DNA of 16,082 nt from Zoogloeaceae bacterium (GTDB taxonomy: Bacteria > Pseudomonadota > Gammaproteobacteria > Burkholderiales > Rhodocyclaceae). Of this stretch, positions 6,216 through 13,785 are shown piece by piece (positions within the stretch are counted from its first letter, which is position 1; each line of letters starts with the position of its first letter). The translations under genes were made by a program, and so were the position numbers. The notes under the pieces were generated by a model that saw only the letters and a list, made by a program, of their open reading frames with translations, did not search any database and was not told the origin of the DNA. The stretch spans positions 1 to 16,082 of the forward strand of contig JAIRLE010000204.1 in NCBI GenBank assembly GCA_031259605.1, in the 5' to 3' direction.

Positions 6216-7688
6216 TTACTCGAACCAATGCTCGCGCGCCTTGAGAATCAGGGCGCTGGCTTTTTCTTCCTCCATCCCGGTGATGTCCGTCAGTTCATCC
6301 ACGGAAAGCTCTGCCAGGTCATCCCGCGTCTTGATGTCGTGGGCAATCAGTTTGCCCGCCAGTTCCTTGTCCATGCCTTCGAGACCCAGCATGGCCTCAT
6401 CGACTTCTTCCAGCTTTTCTTCGGCGACAATGGCTTCCGTGAGCAGGATGTTGCGCGCGCGGGCGCGCAATTCGCCAACGATGTCTTCGTCCAGACCCTC
6501 GATTTCCAGCATCTCGGCCAGCGGCACATAGGCGATTTCTTCCAGCGCGGAAAACCCTTCGCCTATCAAGAGGTCGGCAAGTTCCTCGTCGATATCCAGC
6601 TTTTCCATGAACAGCAGACGGGTCGCGGCGGTTTCCGCTTCCAGGCGTTTTTCCGATTCTTCCTGGGTCATCAGGTTGATGGTCCAGCCAGTGAGATCGG
6701 ACGCCAGACGCACATTTTGCCCGCCCTTGCCGATGGCGTCGGCAAGGTTGGCTTCTTCCACCACCACATCCATCGCGTGTTTTTCCTCATCGACCACGAT
6801 GGAGGACACTGCCGCCGGCGCCAGCGCGCCAATGACGAACTGCGCCGGATCCGCCGACCAGAGCACGATGTCGATCAATTCCTCGGCGATATCGTTCCTG
6901 ACCGCCATGACGCGCGTACCGCGCACGCCGACACAAGTGCCGATGGGGTCGATGCGCGGATCGTTGGATTTGACGGCGATCTTGGCGCGTATGCCGGGAT
7001 TGCGGGCGCAGGCTTTCAATTCCATCAGGCCGTCTTCGATTTCTGGCACTTCCCGTTCGAAAAGCCGCATGATGAATTCCGGCGCAGTACGCGAGAGCAC
7101 GATCTGCGGCCCGCGCGCGTTGCGGTCGATCCGCAGCAGATAGGCTTTTACCCGGTCGCCAGGACGCAGGTTTTCCTTGGGGATCATCTGATCGTGCGGC
7201 AGCAGGGCTTCGATTTTGCCCACTTCCATGATGGCGTTGCCGCGCTCCATGCGCTTGATGGCGCCGGAAACCACATGTTCCTTGCGTTCGAGAAAATCAT
7301 TCAGAATCTGCTCGCGCTCGGCGTCGCGGATTTTCTGCAGGATCACCTGCTTGGCGGCCTGGGCACCAATGCGTCCGAAGTCGATGGGTTCGAGGGCTTC
7401 TTCCAGGCAATCGCCGACTTCCACCTCCGCGTCATCCTTCTTCGCTTCGGAAAGCGGCACCTGATTGAATTCGTTGACGTAGTCCGCGTCCTCCACCACC
7501 TGCCAACGGCGGAAGGATTCAAATTCACCGTTGTTGCGGTCAATGGAGACCCACACATCCGCTTCGTCATGGATGCGCTTCTTGGTGGCCGAAGCCAGCG
7601 CCATTTCCAACGCGCCGAACACCACGTCGCGCGCCACGTTCTTTTCCCGCGCCAGGGCGTCCACCAGCAACAAAATTTCACGGCTCAT
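6216..7688 (-). CDS. nusA: Transcription termination/antitermination protein NusA
   Basis: This 490-residue protein binds RNA polymerase and modulates pausing, termination and antitermination. It starts MSREILLLVDALAREKNVAR (NusA N-terminal domain). An S1 domain follows (about 130-200, with GDRVKAYLLRID), then KH1 with GTCVGVRGTRV and KH2 with AIGKGGQNVRLA. Two C-terminal helix-hairpin-helix acidic repeats (about 360-490) follow, as in beta- and gammaproteobacteria. The frame is open further upstream, but the start at 7688 has GGAG 8 nt before it and matches the family N-terminus; the upstream part is only rimP read in another frame. It begins 25 bp after rimP ends. Confidence 0.98.
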   Translation of the reverse strand: MSREILLLVDALAREKNVARDVVFGALEMALASATKKRIHDEADVWVSIDRNNGEFESFRRWQVVEDADYVNEFNQVPLSEAKKDDAEVEVGDCLEEALEPIDFGRIGAQAAKQVILQKIRDAEREQILNDFLERKEHVVSGAIKRMERGNAIMEVGKIEALLPHDQMIPKENLRPGDRVKAYLLRIDRNARGPQIVLSRTAPEFIMRLFEREVPEIEDGLMELKACARNPGIRAKIAVKSNDPRIDPIGTCVGVRGTRVMAVRNDIAEELIDIVLWSADPAQFVIGALAPAAVSSIVVDEEKHAMDVVVEEANLADAIGKGGQNVRLASDLTGWTINLMTQEESEKRLEAETAATRLLFMEKLDIDEELADLLIGEGFSALEEIAYVPLAEMLEIEGLDEDIVGELRARARNILLTEAIVAEEKLEEVDEAMLGLEGMDKELAGKLIAHDIKTRDDLAELSVDELTDITGMEEEKASALILKAREHWFE

Positions 7689-7713
7689 TGTCCGATCTCC
7701 TCTAGGGCATTCG

Positions 7714-8184
7714 TCAAAATTCAGGCGCCAAACGCGCTTTGGCAATGTTGTCCAAATCCACAAGCAGCGGGGCGGGCGGGGCGCTTTCATCTTCCGTCCG
7801 CGGTTGCAGCGCAACCTTGCCGTCGCGCAGACCCAGAAGCGTTCCCCGATAGTTGCGCCGCGCGCCGGAAAGCGGCACGCGCAGACTGAGGCGCACCGCC
7901 TCGCCCGCGAAACGCGCAAAATCCCCAGGCTTTTTCAGGGGGCGATCCAGACCCGGGGACGAAACTTCCAGACGGTCATAGCCCACCTTTTCGACTTCGA
8001 ACAAACGGGCAAGATGCTGCGAGACCGCCGCGCAATCTTCCACATCCACGCCGCCCGTCTTTTCCGGTTTGTCAATGAACACGCGCAACAAGCCCCTGGC
8101 GGCAAACTCGATATCCACCAGTTCATAGCCCAAGCCTGACAGCGTTGCTTCCAGCAGAGCGTGCAAATCTTTTGCCAGATTCAT
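7714..8184 (-). CDS. rimP: Ribosome maturation factor RimP
   Basis: This 156-residue protein has the RimP pattern. An N-terminal alpha/beta domain contains LGYELVDIEF (about 18-27), LLRVFIDKPEKTGGVDVEDC (about 32-51) and the hallmark VSSPGLDRPLKK. An SH3-like C-terminal domain ends with VDLDNIAKARLAPEF. RimP assists early assembly of the 30S subunit. It is the first gene of the operon with nusA, infB and rbfA, the common order. The start at 8184 has only a weak GGA. It lies 16 bp after the T-run of a terminator-like hairpin in the leader, so expression probably depends on readthrough. Confidence 0.96.
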   Translation of the reverse strand: MNLAKDLHALLEATLSGLGYELVDIEFAARGLLRVFIDKPEKTGGVDVEDCAAVSQHLARLFEVEKVGYDRLEVSSPGLDRPLKKPGDFARFAGEAVRLSLRVPLSGARRNYRGTLLGLRDGKVALQPRTEDESAPPAPLLVDLDNIAKARLAPEF

Positions 8185-8200
8185 TCAATTTCCAAAGCCA

Positions 8201-8228
8201 AAAAACAAAAAATGGGCGTAAAGCCCAT
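8201..8228 (-). terminator. Terminator-like hairpin in the rimP operon leader
   Basis: On the minus strand a perfect 6-bp stem, ATGGGC/GCCCAT with loop TTTAC (8228-8212), is followed directly by TTTTTGTTTTT (8211-8201). This has the form of an intrinsic terminator. It lies about 45 bp downstream of the predicted start of transcription and 16 bp before the rimP ATG, on the same strand. It may be an attenuator for the rimP-nusA-infB-rbfA operon. Confidence 0.72.
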
Positions 8229-8277
8229 CCCTGAAAAAAGTCGCGCGCCATTTGCTCGCCGACAGGAAAACCTGTGG

Positions 8278-8305
8278 ATTATAACGATTTTTTACCCAAA
8301 TACAA
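8278..8305 (-). promoter_or_regulatory. Sigma-70 promoter of rimP-nusA-infB-rbfA
   Basis: On the minus strand there is TTGTAT (8305-8300), a 16-bp spacer and a perfect TATAAT (8283-8278). The expected transcript start is near 8271, giving a leader of about 85 nt before rimP. No other promoter as good is seen upstream of this operon. Confidence 0.75.
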
Positions 8306-8415
8306 ATCCGCAGAAAAATCGGGCAGGGCAATCGCATGAATGCCGACATTGTTATTTTCAGCCCGCGCAGCCGCAAAAACCAAGGCGTCTGGAACAAGGT
8401 GCCTGGAGTTGCTCC

Positions 8416-8439
8416 CCCTCTCCCGCATGCGGGAGAGGG
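8416..8439. repeat. Perfect 24-bp palindrome (REP-like)
   Basis: The half-site CCCTCTCCCGCA is followed directly by its exact complement. It lies in the 340-bp gap between the IMPase-family gene and the rimP promoter. The CTCTCCCGC...GCGGGAGAG core recurs at 8468-8490 and, decayed, at about 14004. It could form a cruciform or an RNA hairpin downstream of the IMPase gene. It is unrelated to the start-codon repeat. Confidence 0.85.
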
Positions 8440-8467
8440 TAAGACCATGCGCCGCCGCTTGCCGTTC

Positions 8468-8490
8468 GCTCTCCCGCATGGCGGGAGAGC
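8468..8490. repeat. Second copy of the CTCTCCCGC palindrome
   Basis: Arms GCTCTCCCGC (8468-8477) and GCGGGAGAGC (8481-8490) flank ATG. It has the same core as the palindrome 28 bp to the left. It lies 34 bp beyond the stop of the IMPase-family gene on its downstream side, so the pair may help end that transcript. There is no T-run. Confidence 0.82.
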
Positions 8491-8524
8491 GGGGAAGCCC
8501 ACGTCCGAAAATCGGCGCGCCGCT

Positions 8525-9355
8525 TTACTGCGCCCCGCCCCCCGCCATCCGCCGCCGAATCCAGTCGCGCCAAAGGCAAAACAGTTCCGGGTCGCGGGCG
8601 GCGATGATCGAGCGTTTCCACGGGGATGCGGTGGCGAAGTCATCCGTCTCGAAGGTGGCGACACGACCGCCCATTTCTTCCGTCATCAGCCAGCCCGCCG
8701 CGTAATCCCAGAGACGTTCGCTGCCGTGGGTGATTGCGTCGATGCGTCCAGCGGCAAGGTAGCACCAGTCGAGCACGGAAGAGCCAAAATTGCGCTGCGA
8801 ATAGATGGGCGCTTCGTGCACAATGGCCAGCGACAATTGCGGCGGCAGGCGCTTGAAATCGATGCAGGCCACCGTGTCGGCTACCGCCTTGCGGGCGGCG
8901 TCGACGGCAATGGCGGGAAGCCTTGCGCCATTGCGCCAGACGCCGCCGCCCAGATTCGCGGAAAACATCTCTTGCATCAGCGGCAGATAGGAAACGCCCA
9001 GTATCGGGCGTCCCTTGCGCATCAGCGCCACGGAAACGGCAAACAGCGGCAAGCCGACAAGGAAATTGGTGCTGCCGTCGATGGGGTCCATCACCCAGAC
9101 CCCATCCACAAACCCCTGATCCCACGCGGCTTTCTGTGCTTCTGTCGGCATTTCCTCGCCAATCATCGGCAGATCGGCAAGCCGGGAAAGGGCGTCAATC
9201 AAACTTTCCTGCGCGGCAATATCGGCGGCGGAAAAAGCGGAACCATCCGCTTTCATTTCGCCGTTCACCTTGAGAAAACGCGGCAGGATCTCGCGTTCGG
9301 CGGTGTCTTTCAGCACACGCTCTACGGCTGTGCGAAGTTGGCGCAGGTCGGGCAT
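8525..9355 (-). CDS. Inositol monophosphatase family protein
   Basis: This 276-residue protein belongs to the Mg-dependent, lithium-sensitive phosphatase family. The metal-binding motifs are present: GEE (Glu67/68), WVMDPIDGSTNF with Asp90 and Asp93, and WDYAAGWLMTEEMGG with Asp217. The substrate could be inositol phosphate, 3'(2')-phosphoadenosine phosphate or another sugar phosphate; the sequence does not decide. It is not the usual SuhB form, which lies around 260-270 residues with a different N-terminus. It follows the thioredoxin-fold gene by 28 bp on the same strand, probably in one transcript. No strong Shine-Dalgarno precedes the ATG; the gap holds an iterated ATCG/GGATCG tract. Confidence 0.9.
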   Translation of the reverse strand: MPDLRQLRTAVERVLKDTAEREILPRFLKVNGEMKADGSAFSAADIAAQESLIDALSRLADLPMIGEEMPTEAQKAAWDQGFVDGVWVMDPIDGSTNFLVGLPLFAVSVALMRKGRPILGVSYLPLMQEMFSANLGGGVWRNGARLPAIAVDAARKAVADTVACIDFKRLPPQLSLAIVHEAPIYSQRNFGSSVLDWCYLAAGRIDAITHGSERLWDYAAGWLMTEEMGGRVATFETDDFATASPWKRSIIAARDPELFCLWRDWIRRRMAGGGAQ

Positions 9356-9383
9356 CGTGGATCGGGTATCGAGGATCGAAAAG

Positions 9384-9935
9384 TCAGGCGCGCCATTTCA
9401 AGGAGCAGCCGATGGAAGCCGCCTGTTCTTTCGGTCCTTGGCCGGTTTGGGCGATTTGCGTCATGGCGGCCAGCAGTTCGCGGCGGGCGGCAGGGTCGGC
9501 TTTCGTGCCGGAAGCATCGAAGCGTCCCCGGTATTGCAGTTCACGGCGGGCGTTGAAGCCGAAGAAATCCGGAGTGCATACTGCGCCGTAAGCGCGGGCG
9601 ACTTCCTGCGTGGCGTCCAGCACGTAGGGAAAGGAAAAATCCAGGCGCGCCGCCAGCGCCTGCATATGGGACGAAGCGTCTTCAGGATAGGCATCGGTAT
9701 CGTTACTCATGATGGCGATGACGCCCAGTCCCAGCGTTTGCAATTGGCGGCAGTCCTCCACTAGGCGGGGCAAGATGGCCTGCACGTAAGGACAGTGATT
9801 GCAGATGAACATGACCAGCGCGCCCCGCGGGCCGCTGGCGGAAGCAAGGCTGTACGAACGGCCATCGACGCCGGGTAGGGAAAAATCCGGCGCTATCCAG
9901 CCAAAATCACATACAGGAGTCGTCAGGGCAACCAT
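9384..9935 (-). CDS. Thioredoxin-fold (AhpC/TSA-Redoxin type) protein with CNHC
   Basis: This 183-residue protein has the peroxiredoxin/redoxin layout: APDFSLPGVDG (residues about 15-25), a beta strand, then the redox motif CNHCPY with Cys45 and Cys48. IMSNDTDAYPEDA and FPYVLDATQEVARAYGAVCTPD follow, the latter holding the cis-Pro loop TPD near residue 121. Proteins with the FICNHCPYV signature form a common family of thiol-disulfide oxidoreductase-like proteins of uncertain substrate. No signal peptide is visible, so it is probably cytoplasmic. The frame stays open upstream, but homology-like sequence begins at this Met. It is divergent from rsmE with a 130-bp gap, and the IMPase-family gene follows. 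Confidence 0.9.
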   Translation of the reverse strand: MVALTTPVCDFGWIAPDFSLPGVDGRSYSLASASGPRGALVMFICNHCPYVQAILPRLVEDCRQLQTLGLGVIAIMSNDTDAYPEDASSHMQALAARLDFSFPYVLDATQEVARAYGAVCTPDFFGFNARRELQYRGRFDASGTKADPAARRELLAAMTQIAQTGQGPKEQAASIGCSLKWRA

Positions 9936-10065
9936 GTCAATACCATCCAGAACCGGGAAAGAAAGCGCATGCGTCTCAGAATCAGGGGAAGAGGAAATTT
10001 TGCGATCCTGCCGATCGCCTCCCGGACACTGACATCGGACGCGGTAATGCCGATAATAGCATCCG

Positions 10066-10824
10066 ATGAACACGCCAAGATTTTTCTGTGATCTGCCGCT
10101 GGCTTCTGGCATGGAACTCGATCTGCCGGAAGCCGTCGCGCGCCATGCCGCGCAGGTCTTGCGCCTGCCGCCGGGCGCGGCGATGACGCTGTTCGACGGC
10201 AAGGGCGGCGAGTACCCCGCGCAGTTGGAGATTACTGGCAAGACCAAAGCGCGCGCGCGTCTGGGCGAATGGCGAGACGTGGAGCGCGAATCGCCACTTT
10301 GCGTCACGCTGGCGCAGGCGGTGCAGACGGCGGAAAAAATGGATTTCAGCGTACAGAAGGCAGTGGAACTGGGTGCGCGGGTTTTCCAGCCGCTTGCCAG
10401 CCGCCGCAGCGTCATGCGGCTTTGCGGCGAACGCCAGCAAAAACGCGAAGGCCATTGGCGCGCCGTGGCGCTTGCCGCCTGCGAACAGTGCGGTCGCAAC
10501 CGTCCGCCGGAGATGCGTCCCGTAAAACCGCTGGAAGACTGGCTGGCGCAGGAAGGCCGGATATTGCCCGGATTGAAGCTGGTTTTTACGCCGAAGGCCG
10601 AAACCGGCCTGTCGGCATGGGCAAGGACAGAAAACGCAGTGCGGGAAGTCACGCTGTTGATCGGCGCGGAAGGCGGCCTGGACGCGCGGGAAATCGCCGC
10701 CGCGCGCGCGGTCGGTTTCACGCCGCTCCGCCTGGGTCCCAGAATCCTGCGCAGCGAAACCGCGGGCGTCGCCGTGTTGTCCATCCTGCAAAACCTGTGG
10801 GGGGATCTGGGGGCAGAAGACTGA
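10066..10824 (+). CDS. rsmE: 16S rRNA (uracil1498-N3)-methyltransferase RsmE
   Basis: This 252-residue SPOUT-class methyltransferase modifies U1498 of 16S rRNA. An N-terminal PUA-like part (residues 1-75, starting MNTPRFFCDLPL) is followed by a SPOUT domain. The latter has KMDFSVQKAVELGARVFQPL split across about 90-112, the SAM-binding loop LIGAEGGLD (198-206) and the knot sequence LGPRILRSETAG near 223-234. The length is typical. The ATG is inside a possible hairpin (CATCGGA 10033-10039 with TCCGATG 10062-10068). It converges on purM with 47 bp between the stops; no clear T-run terminator is seen there. Confidence 0.96.
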   Translation: MNTPRFFCDLPLASGMELDLPEAVARHAAQVLRLPPGAAMTLFDGKGGEYPAQLEITGKTKARARLGEWRDVERESPLCVTLAQAVQTAEKMDFSVQKAVELGARVFQPLASRRSVMRLCGERQQKREGHWRAVALAACEQCGRNRPPEMRPVKPLEDWLAQEGRILPGLKLVFTPKAETGLSAWARTENAVREVTLLIGAEGGLDAREIAAARAVGFTPLRLGPRILRSETAGVAVLSILQNLWGDLGAED

Positions 10825-10871
10825 AAACTGAGGGCCGAGGACTGAGCGACCGCGCTGTCTTCCGCACCCTG

Positions 10872-11912
10872 TCACGCTATCCGCGTCTGCGCTTCCTTGC
10901 CCTGCCGCGCCACGATCTGGCCGATGCGCCAGGCCGTTTCACCGCTTTGCCGCAGAGCGGCCAGCGCGGCGTCGGCATCTTCCCGGGCGACGATGACCAC
11001 CATGCCGATGCCGCAATTGAAGACGCGGTGCATTTCTTCTTCCGCCACTTGCCCTTCCCGCTGCAGCCAGCCGAAGAGTGGCGGGCGCGGCCAGGCGGAT
11101 TTTTCCAGCGCCGCCACGGTATTTTGCGGCAGGACGCGCGGCACGTTTTCCAGCAGGCCGCCGCCAGTGATATGCGCCATGCCCTTGATGACGGTTTTTT
11201 CCATCAGGGACAGGATGGATTTCACATAAATGCGAGTCGGCGCCATCGCCACATCGGCCAGGGTTCTATCGTCTTCGAACCTCGCGTTCATGTCGGGGCG
11301 GGCGCGCTCGATGATCTTTCTGAGCAGGGAATAACCGTTGGAATGCGCGCCGGAAGAAGCCAAGCCCAGTATGCTGTCGCCCGGCATAATGGCGGAACCG
11401 TCGATGAGGCGCGATTTTTCCGCCACGCCGACCGCAAATCCGGCCAGATCGTATTCGCCGTCCGGGTACATGCCCGGCATTTCCGCCGTCTCGCCGCCAA
11501 TCAGCGCACATCCGGCCATCTCGCAACCGCGGGCGATACCGCCGACCACGCTGGCGGCGATGGCGACATCGAGCTTGCCGCAGGCAAAATAATCGAGAAA
11601 AAAGAGCGGTTCCGCGCCCTGCACCAAAATGTCATTGACGCTCATCGCCACCAGATCCTGGCCGACGCTGTCATGCCGATCCAGCAGAAAAGCGAGTTTC
11701 AGCTTGGTGCCAACGCCATCGGTGCCGGAAACCAGCACTGGCTCACGGTAATGTTTCGGCACTTCAAACAACGCGCCAAAGCCGCCGATGCCGCCCAGTA
11801 CGCCTTCGCGCAAGGTTTTTTTCGCCAGCGGCCCGATGCGCTCCACAAGCGCGTCGCCCGCGTCGATATCCACACCCGCGTCGCGGTAGGAAAGGGAAGT
11901 TTTTTGTATCAT
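10872..11912 (-). CDS. purM: Phosphoribosylformylglycinamidine cyclo-ligase (AIR synthetase)
   Basis: This 346-residue enzyme of purine synthesis converts FGAM to AIR using ATP. It opens MIQKTSLSYRDAGVDIDAGD, the standard PurM N-terminus. It has GTDGVGTKLKLAF (63-75) and MSVNDILVQGAEPLFFLDY (91-109) for substrate and ATP binding, then GGETAEMPGMY and HITGGGLLENVPRVLP. The length is normal. The start ATG (11912-11910) is the terminal ATG of repeat copy F, and the repeat's GGAG is the only Shine-Dalgarno-like sequence upstream. Its usual neighbours purN or purF are not adjacent; it is monocistronic in this window. Confidence 0.97.
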   Translation of the reverse strand: MIQKTSLSYRDAGVDIDAGDALVERIGPLAKKTLREGVLGGIGGFGALFEVPKHYREPVLVSGTDGVGTKLKLAFLLDRHDSVGQDLVAMSVNDILVQGAEPLFFLDYFACGKLDVAIAASVVGGIARGCEMAGCALIGGETAEMPGMYPDGEYDLAGFAVGVAEKSRLIDGSAIMPGDSILGLASSGAHSNGYSLLRKIIERARPDMNARFEDDRTLADVAMAPTRIYVKSILSLMEKTVIKGMAHITGGGLLENVPRVLPQNTVAALEKSAWPRPPLFGWLQREGQVAEEEMHRVFNCGIGMVVIVAREDADAALAALRQSGETAWRIGQIVARQGKEAQTRIA

Positions 11913-12075
11913 CGTAAAACGAACTCCGGTTTGAAACCCCGCCCGTAAGAAAGGCGCGAAGGTTGATATCCCGGTCGCGGCCGGGGTTTCGACCGTAGCC
12001 ATTCTCGAGGGGGGAGAAACCCCTTCCCAATGGAGTTGGACCGACAGCCCCGAAGGGCTGTCGCTGATTTTTGCT
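11910..12075 (-). repeat. Structured start-codon repeat, copy F
   Basis: This is a full 166-bp copy. In the minus direction it has the A-rich edge (12075 leftward), H1 GACAGCCC/GGGCTGTC with a changed loop, H2 CCATT/AATGG with inner AAGGGG/CCCCTC, H3 CCCGG/CCGGG, the longer-loop H4 form, and GGAGTTCGTTTTACGATG. The ATG is the start of purM. The internal AACTCC complements GGAGTT, with the flanking pair lost. The plus-strand T-run at 12068-12072 makes H1 a possible terminator for rightward transcripts. Confidence 0.95.
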
Positions 12076-12281
12076 GCGAGAAGGCTCCGAAATAAGACCG
12101 CAATTTTAAATCAGAAGGCGGGAAAGCGCATGAGGCTGGCGGCGTGGGCGTTCGCAAAGGCAAGCGATCGCGCGACGACGCCGTTCCGTTCCGCGTGAAG
12201 ATATTGATTTCAGGCGAGGATGCGAGAAGAATCCATCATGATGATTCCTGTTTTCCGGCAAAGCATGATGTATGAGGACGA
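12076..12281. other. 206-bp intergenic region between purM repeat and HDOD gene
   Basis: This stretch must hold promoters for purM (leftward, through copy F) and for the HDOD gene (rightward). I see AT-rich TTTTAAAT at about 12104-12111 and the small palindrome ATCATGATGAT at about 12235-12245, but no convincing -35/-10 pair. There is no ORF that I would support. Confidence 0.4.
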
Positions 12282-13742
12282 ATGATGAGTTTTCTGCGTA
12301 ACCTGTTTGGCATGTCCAGTGAAGAAGCGCGTTTGCCTGCGGCGGCAACGCATGTGCCGGAAAGCGGCGAAGCGGCGTCCGTCGCTTCGCCCGTCCGGAG
12401 CGTCCAGTCGGCTCGCCTTCCTGCCGAAGTTTTGCAGGCGCAAGAAACGAAAGAAGCCGGACTGCCCGCGTTTGTCTGTCGTGAGGCCCTGCTGGGACGC
12501 GATCAGAAAATCGTCGGTTATGAATTCAGCCACCCGCGCAGACTGCAATCGCGCATCATGGAAAAACGGGCGCGCGTGCGGCAATTCTATGATGACGTGT
12601 TATTACGGCATCTGGCGGGCTTGCGTCTGGAATCCTTTTTGGGCGAGCGCCTGGCGCTGTTGGGTATTGCGCCGGTTTCGCTGGCGCATCCCATGCTGAC
12701 GTATCTGCCCAAGGCCAATATGGCGCTGGCGCTGCATCTGGAAGCGGGCGAAGCCTTGCCGCAAGGCGAGGCGCTGGCGAAGATGAAGACGGATATCGAA
12801 GCCCTGCGCGCGCAGGGAATGCGAATCGGCTTGAAGTGGCAGGGACAGTGGATGGCGGACACGGCGGAGGCGGAATCGTTCTGGCAGCGGATCAAGACCG
12901 GTCTGGATTTCATTCAACTGGACTGGCCGGAGTTCGCCGCTGGCGCACAGACGGATCGTCTGAACTGGCTGCTTGCCCATGCGCGCCAGGAAGCGTCCTT
13001 GCGGCTGATGGCCTGCGGCCTGGCGACGCCGGACGATTTCAGGCAGTGTTATCGCCTGGGGTTCGATCTTTTTCACGGCACGTTCATCAGCAATCGCGAA
13101 TCAGGCAAGGTGACAAAGGACGCGGCGAACCGTCTGCGCATCTTGCAGTTGATGAACGGTTTGCGCAAGGACGAGGAAACGCGCTGGCTGACGCGGGAAT
13201 TGCAGCAGGATCCGGTGTTGTCGTACCGCCTGTTGCGCTATGTCAATACGGCGGCTTTCGGGATGCCGCGCCAGATTGAAACCATCGGGCAGGCGGTGAC
13301 GATTCTGGGGCGCAACAACCTGTATCGCTGGCTGTCTTCCTTGTTGTTCAAGGTGAGCGATCCCGGTTACTACGAATGGGCGCTGGCCGAACAGGCGCTG
13401 GCGCGCGCGGCGCTGATGGAGCGGTTGCGGCGGCCAGAGGATGTGGACATGACGCCGGACGCCCTGTTCCTGACCGGCTTGTTTTCCCTGCTCGACAAAC
13501 TCATGGATGAACCCCTGGAGACATTGACGCAAAAAATCCTGGTTCCGCCGCCGGTTTCCGCCGCCCTGACGCGGCGCGAGGGCTTGCTGGCGCAATATCT
13601 GGAACTGGCGGAAGCCTGTGAGCGCATGAATCCGGAGGACATCGCCCAGCACGCCGCCCGCCTGGGGCTTACCGATCGCGCCGTCACCCTCGCCACATTC
13701 GACGCGCTGGCTTGGGCGCACGAAATGACCCACATCGAGTAA
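12282..13742 (+). CDS. HDOD-domain signalling protein with degenerate EAL region
   Basis: This 486-residue protein has a disordered N-terminus (1-60). A segment at about 64-275 resembles a decayed EAL domain: FVCREALLGRDQKIVGYEF stands where active enzymes have a Y-E-(L/F)-L type motif, and FDLFHGTFIS stands in place of the usual late QG motif. An HDOD domain follows at about 285-470, with VLSYRLLRYVNTAAFG and IETIGQAVTILG. This is the YuxH-like architecture. The catalytic EAL residues are not recognisable, so it is probably a regulator rather than a cyclic-di-GMP phosphodiesterase. GAGG at 12274-12277 is 4 nt from ATG 12282 and 7 nt from the next ATG, 12285; the second may be the real start. 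Repeat copy G follows the gene. Confidence 0.9.
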   Translation: MMSFLRNLFGMSSEEARLPAAATHVPESGEAASVASPVRSVQSARLPAEVLQAQETKEAGLPAFVCREALLGRDQKIVGYEFSHPRRLQSRIMEKRARVRQFYDDVLLRHLAGLRLESFLGERLALLGIAPVSLAHPMLTYLPKANMALALHLEAGEALPQGEALAKMKTDIEALRAQGMRIGLKWQGQWMADTAEAESFWQRIKTGLDFIQLDWPEFAAGAQTDRLNWLLAHARQEASLRLMACGLATPDDFRQCYRLGFDLFHGTFISNRESGKVTKDAANRLRILQLMNGLRKDEETRWLTRELQQDPVLSYRLLRYVNTAAFGMPRQIETIGQAVTILGRNNLYRWLSSLLFKVSDPGYYEWALAEQALARAALMERLRRPEDVDMTPDALFLTGLFSLLDKLMDEPLETLTQKILVPPPVSAALTRREGLLAQYLELAEACERMNPEDIAQHAARLGLTDRAVTLATFDALAWAHEMTHIE

Positions 13743-13748
13743 TCGCCT

Positions 13749-13770
13749 CGCGAAGCGGTCGCGCTTCGCG
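13749..13770 (+). terminator. GC-rich hairpin after the HDOD gene
   Basis: There is a perfect 9-bp stem CGCGAAGCG/CGCTTCGCG with loop GTCG, 6 bp after the stop codon. No T-run follows, so it is not a classic intrinsic terminator. It may protect the 3' end, with H1 of repeat copy G (13921-13940) acting as the true terminator further down. Confidence 0.45.
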
Positions 13771-13785
13771 GTACTGGAATCTGTC

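Noticed and set aside
4950..7889. A 979-codon open frame on the plus strand opposite infB, nusA and the end of rimP
   Set aside because: It crosses three real genes in antisense, including their stops and starts, and has no recognisable domain.
7689..7919. N-terminal extension of nusA
   Set aside because: It overlaps rimP in another frame; the start at 7688 has a proper Shine-Dalgarno and the standard NusA N-terminus.
9936..10784. Long N-terminal extension of the thioredoxin-fold gene
   Set aside because: The frame is open but covers rsmE in antisense, and family-like sequence begins only at the Met at 9935.
10819..10848. Iterated CTGA/GGACTGAG tract at the end of rsmE, and a similar ATCG/GGATCG tract at 9355-9380
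   Set aside because: They are short, imperfect and of a kind often seen at gene borders; no function can be supported.
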